Under the pieces are notes generated by a model. The model saw only the letters and a list, made by a program, of their open reading frames with translations. It made no database searches and was not told the origin of the DNA. Of a DNA stretch of 42,004 nt, positions 39,592-42,004 are shown one piece after another. A program made the translations under genes and the position numbers. This stretch comes from an uncultured Oscillospiraceae bacterium. Its GTDB lineage: Bacteria > Bacillota > Clostridia > Oscillospirales > Oscillospiraceae. Positions within the stretch are counted from its first letter, which is position 1, and each line of letters starts with the position of its first letter. Location: the NCBI GenBank assembly GCA_904395865.1, contig CAJFNY010000128.1, forward strand, positions 1-42,004, given 5' to 3'.

Positions 39592-40806
39592 ATGGAGTTT
39601 CCCATTTACGAGGTGTCCCAGGTCAACGCATACCTCAAGGACAAGTTTGACAGCGATCCCTTCCTGGGCGGGCTCTGTGTCCGCGGAGAGCTGAGCAATT
39701 ACAAGGTCTATCCCTCCGGCCACCACTACTTCACCATGAAGGACGCCGAGGGGGCGCTGCGGTGCGTCATGTTTCGCGGAAGCGCCATGCGGCTGCGCTT
39801 CCGTCCGCAGAACGGCATGCGGGTGCTGGCCCTGGGGCGGATCACGGTCTATCCACGGGACGGCGCGTACCAGCTCTACTGCGAGCGGCTGACGCCGGAC
39901 GGCGTGGGCGACCTGCACGTGGCGTACGAGCAGCTCAAGGCGAGGCTCCAGTCGGAGGGGCTCTTCGACCTGTCCCACAAGCGGCCGCTGCCGGCGTATC
40001 CCCATCGGATCGCGGTGATCACCTCCGGCGCCGGCGCTGCCGTGCATGACATTCTGCGGATCCTCGGCAAGCGCTATCCCTTGAGCAAAGTGGTCATCCT
40101 GCCGGTCCGCGTACAGGGGGAGGAGGCGCCGCCGGAGATCGTCGGCGCGATCCGCTACGTCAACCGCTGGCAGCTGGCCGACGTAATCCTTACGGGCCGC
40201 GGCGGCGGCTCCATCGAGGACCTCTGGGCCTTCAATGATGAGCGGGTGGCCCGGGCCATCTACGAGTCGGAAATCCCGGTGGTCTCCGCCGTGGGGCATG
40301 AGCCCGACGTGACCATCGCCGACTTCGTGGCAGACGTCCGGGCCGCCACCCCCTCCAACGGCGCAGAACTGATCGCCCCCGACCGGCTGGAGCTGCAGCA
40401 GCGGCTCCACGGGTATGAGACCCGGATGGCAGCCGCCATGGAGCGGCGGCTGAAGCTGGCCCGCCAGCGGCTGGACAGCCTTGCCTCCCGCCGGGTGCTC
40501 CAGAGCCCGGAAGCGTATCTGGCAGACCGCCGGGCTGCCCTGCAGCGGCTTCGGGAGCGGCTGGGAGCGGCTGCGCAGCACCTGCTGGACGGCCGGCGGC
40601 AGCGCGTCGTGCGGCTGGCGGCTTCGCTGGACGCTTTGAGCCCGCTGAAGGTGCTCGGCCGCGGCTACGGCCTGATCTACCGCGACGGGCGGATCGTCCG
40701 CTCCGTGCAGGACGCCGCAGTCGGCGCATCTCTGGAAATTCAACTGGCAGACGGCGCTCTGGAGGCGACCGTCCGGAGCATACGGGAGGATGAACGGAAT
40801 GGCTGA
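39592..40806 (+). CDS. xseA: Exodeoxyribonuclease VII large subunit
   Basis: ExoVII degrades single-stranded DNA from both ends; the large subunit is catalytic. The 404 residues include an N-terminal OB-fold (about 1-100; YEVSQVNAYLKDKFDSDPFL, GELSNYKVYPSGHHYFTMKD), the catalytic domain with RIAVITSGAGAAVHDIL, LTGRGGGSIEDLWAFND and VSAVGHEPDVTIADFVAD, then a long coiled-coil region and a C-terminal beta segment (VLGRGYGLIYRDGRIV). I chose ATG 39592 because it begins at the family N-terminus, one base after the previous stop. It overlaps xseB by eight bases. Confidence 0.96.
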   Translation: MEFPIYEVSQVNAYLKDKFDSDPFLGGLCVRGELSNYKVYPSGHHYFTMKDAEGALRCVMFRGSAMRLRFRPQNGMRVLALGRITVYPRDGAYQLYCERLTPDGVGDLHVAYEQLKARLQSEGLFDLSHKRPLPAYPHRIAVITSGAGAAVHDILRILGKRYPLSKVVILPVRVQGEEAPPEIVGAIRYVNRWQLADVILTGRGGGSIEDLWAFNDERVARAIYESEIPVVSAVGHEPDVTIADFVADVRAATPSNGAELIAPDRLELQQRLHGYETRMAAAMERRLKLARQRLDSLASRRVLQSPEAYLADRRAALQRLRERLGAAAQHLLDGRRQRVVRLAASLDALSPLKVLGRGYGLIYRDGRIVRSVQDAAVGASLEIQLADGALEATVRSIREDERNG

Positions 40807-41032
40807 GGAATCCAAAACGTTTGAGGCTGCCATGGCGCGGCTGGAGGAGATCGTCGGCCTCCTGGAGGGCGGACAGCTGCCCATGGAGGAGGCATTGCGG
40901 CTTTTTGAGGAGGGCACCGGGCTGGTGCAGTCCGGCAGCAGACTGCTGGACGAGGCCCAGCTGCAGGTGGCAAAGCTGATGAAGGGCCCCGACGGGGTAC
41001 CTGTGGAAACGGAGTTTGAGAGCGATGTCTGA
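40799..41032 (+). CDS. xseB: Exodeoxyribonuclease VII small subunit
   Basis: A 77-residue helical protein that wraps around the coiled coil of XseA and makes the holoenzyme. It has the family pattern TFEAAMARLEEIVGLLEGG, then PMEEALRLFEEGTGLVQSG and LLDEAQLQVAKLM. ATG 40799 is preferred to ATG 40790 because GGGAGG ends nine bases before it and touches the earlier ATG. Overlaps xseA and ispA, so the three are translationally coupled. Confidence 0.95.
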   Translation: MAEESKTFEAAMARLEEIVGLLEGGQLPMEEALRLFEEGTGLVQSGSRLLDEAQLQVAKLMKGPDGVPVETEFESDV

Positions 41033-41894
41033 TTATCAGAAGCGGATGGACGGCTATCTGGAGGCCGTGGAAGCGTTTTTGAGCCGGCAGTTCGAATGGG
41101 AACCGGCGCCGCAGAAGACGGTGCTTCAGGCCATGCGGTACAGCCTGCTGGCCGGCGGCAAGCGGCTGCGGCCGGTGCTGACGATGGAGTTCTGCCGGGC
41201 TGCCGGCGGCGACTGGCAGCAGGCGCTGCCGTTCGGCTGTGCCCTGGAGATGATCCACACGTACAGCCTGATCCATGACGACCTGCCGTGCATGGACAAC
41301 GATGACTACCGCCGCGGGAAGCCGACGAACCACAAGGTGTTCGGCGAAGCCATGGCGGTGCTGGCCGGCGACGGCCTGCTGACGGCCGCCTTTGAGACGG
41401 TGGCCGCGGCCGACGCGCCGGCGGAGACGGTCGTCCGGAATCTGGCCATTCTCTCCGGCTGTGCCGGTGTCCGCGGCATGGTTGGCGGCCAGGTACTGGA
41501 CCTGGAGGGGGAGGATAAGGCGCTGGATGCCGGACAGATCCGCCTTCTGCAGGCCATGAAAACCGGCGCGCTGCTGCGGGCCGCCTGCTGCATGGGCGTC
41601 TCCACCGCCGGCGACCGGGAGCGGATGGACGCCGCAGCGCAGTACGCCGATGCCCTGGGCCTGGCCTTCCAGATCCGGGACGACATGCTGGACGTCATCG
41701 GCGACCGGGCCAAGCTGGGAAAGGCCACCGGGATGGACGCCCACAAGAGCACCTTCGTCCGGCTCTACGGCATGGATGCCTGCGGCCGCATGGTCCGGGA
41801 GGAGACGGATAAAGCCGTGGCAGCTCTGGCGCCCTTCGCGCACCGGGACTTCCTGACCGAGCTGGCCAACCGTTTGGTGGACCGGGATCACTGA
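41025..41894 (+). CDS. ispA: Farnesyl/geranyl diphosphate synthase (polyprenyl synthase)
   Basis: IspA condenses isopentenyl diphosphate with dimethylallyl or geranyl diphosphate to give farnesyl diphosphate, a precursor of undecaprenyl carrier lipid. The 289 residues have the first Asp-rich motif DDLPCMDNDD (85-94), preceded by GGKRLRPVL (44-52), the second motif DDMLD (219-223) in FQIRDDMLDVIGD, and GGQVLDLEGE (154-163). I chose ATG 41025, which overlaps xseB by eight bases; TTG 41016 would add only three residues. In Clostridia dxs usually follows; no start for it is visible in the remaining 110 bases. Confidence 0.95.
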   Translation: MSDYQKRMDGYLEAVEAFLSRQFEWEPAPQKTVLQAMRYSLLAGGKRLRPVLTMEFCRAAGGDWQQALPFGCALEMIHTYSLIHDDLPCMDNDDYRRGKPTNHKVFGEAMAVLAGDGLLTAAFETVAAADAPAETVVRNLAILSGCAGVRGMVGGQVLDLEGEDKALDAGQIRLLQAMKTGALLRAACCMGVSTAGDRERMDAAAQYADALGLAFQIRDDMLDVIGDRAKLGKATGMDAHKSTFVRLYGMDACGRMVREETDKAVAALAPFAHRDFLTELANRLVDRDH

Positions 41895-41914
41895 CCCGGA
41901 CGAAAAACTGCATG

Positions 41915-41939
41915 AATATGTAGGTTTGTCAAACATATT
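41915..41939. promoter_or_regulatory. AT-rich inverted repeat after ispA
   Basis: AATATGT (41915-41921) and ACATATT (41933-41939) are perfect inverted repeats; alternatively GTTT/AAAC (41924-41927, 41931-41934) pair inside them around GTC. It may be an operator or a hairpin for the next gene outside the window. No T-run follows. From 41940 to 42004 there is a possible ribosome binding sequence (GGAAGGAG, 41951-41958) but no start I can support. Confidence 0.35.
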
Positions 41940-42004
41940 GGACGGCGAGCTGGGAAGGAGAGCAGTAGTTTAAGGGCCTCATAGGGAAGTTGTTGGAGCG
42001 GCGG

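Noticed and set aside
38890-40917. Antisense frame of about 675 codons over the TsaD-like gene and xseA
   Set aside because: Composition is typical of reversed GC-rich genes and it crosses three confident genes.
1-42004. tRNA, rRNA, CRISPR arrays, prophage or defence genes
   Set aside because: I looked for clover-leaf ends, repeat-spacer patterns and typical protein motifs and saw none; without tRNAscan or profile searches small or divergent cases cannot be excluded.

Overview
The window is a GC-rich stretch of chromosome from an endospore-forming member of the Clostridia, most like an Oscillospiraceae/Ruminococcaceae-type gut anaerobe. This is an inference from gene content: a complete spoIIIAA-AH operon, an FtsK/SpoIIIE translocase and a TepA-like protease occur with the order topA-trmFO, plsX-rnc-smc-ftsY, nadD-yqeK-lcp-rsfS-leuS and nusB-xseA-xseB-ispA. 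TTG and GTG starts are used several times, and many promoters carry an extended -10 (TGnTATAAT).

Positions 1-4460 are an accessory, decaying region. A truncated unknown ORF abuts the 3' part of an IS200/IS605 transposase gene. A leftward module follows: a GntR/FCD regulator, an FGGY sugar kinase and a D-2-hydroxyacid dehydrogenase. Upstream of the regulator lies the 3' end of a lactate-racemase-like gene, 5'-truncated and frameshifted by an exact 25-bp tandem duplication. Beyond it is a probable transposase helix-turn-helix remnant and about 160 bp with nothing recognisable.

From 4460 to 24066 all genes point right and are tightly packed: a SpoU-class RNA methyltransferase, dprA, topA, trmFO, plsX, rnc, then after a perfect 15-bp terminator smc (TTG start, own promoter), ftsY, rph, rdgB, a YhbY-type RNA-binding protein, a NadD-YqeK fusion, an LCP cell-wall protein with a Pro/Thr/Asp repeat tail, rsfS and leuS. 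ATGA-type overlaps suggest translational coupling. Good promoter-like sequences lie inside dprA (for topA) and inside nadD-yqeK (for lcp-rsfS-leuS).

From 24067 to 31933 there are short units: rpsU under a full-consensus promoter, a YqeG-family phosphatase, efp with an acidic zinc-ribbon protein, a divergent pair of YbaK-family genes (one followed by a TSCPD protein), a TepA-like protease, uppP and ftsK/spoIIIE. At 31972-32808 sits a 5'-truncated remnant of an SLH-anchored surface protein between two terminators.

From 32860 to the end the eight-gene spoIIIA operon is preceded by a sigma-E-like promoter. It is followed by an Asp23-family gene, then nusB, a divergent TsaD/Kae1-like paralog, xseA, xseB and ispA. 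The last 110 bases hold an AT-rich inverted repeat and no recognisable gene.

I did not find a clear new multi-gene system. The most interesting points are the TsaD-like paralog in the nusB-xseA operon, the broken racemase-like gene beside an intact kinase/dehydrogenase/regulator module, the paired YbaK genes, the truncated SLH protein, and promoter-like sequences hidden inside coding regions.
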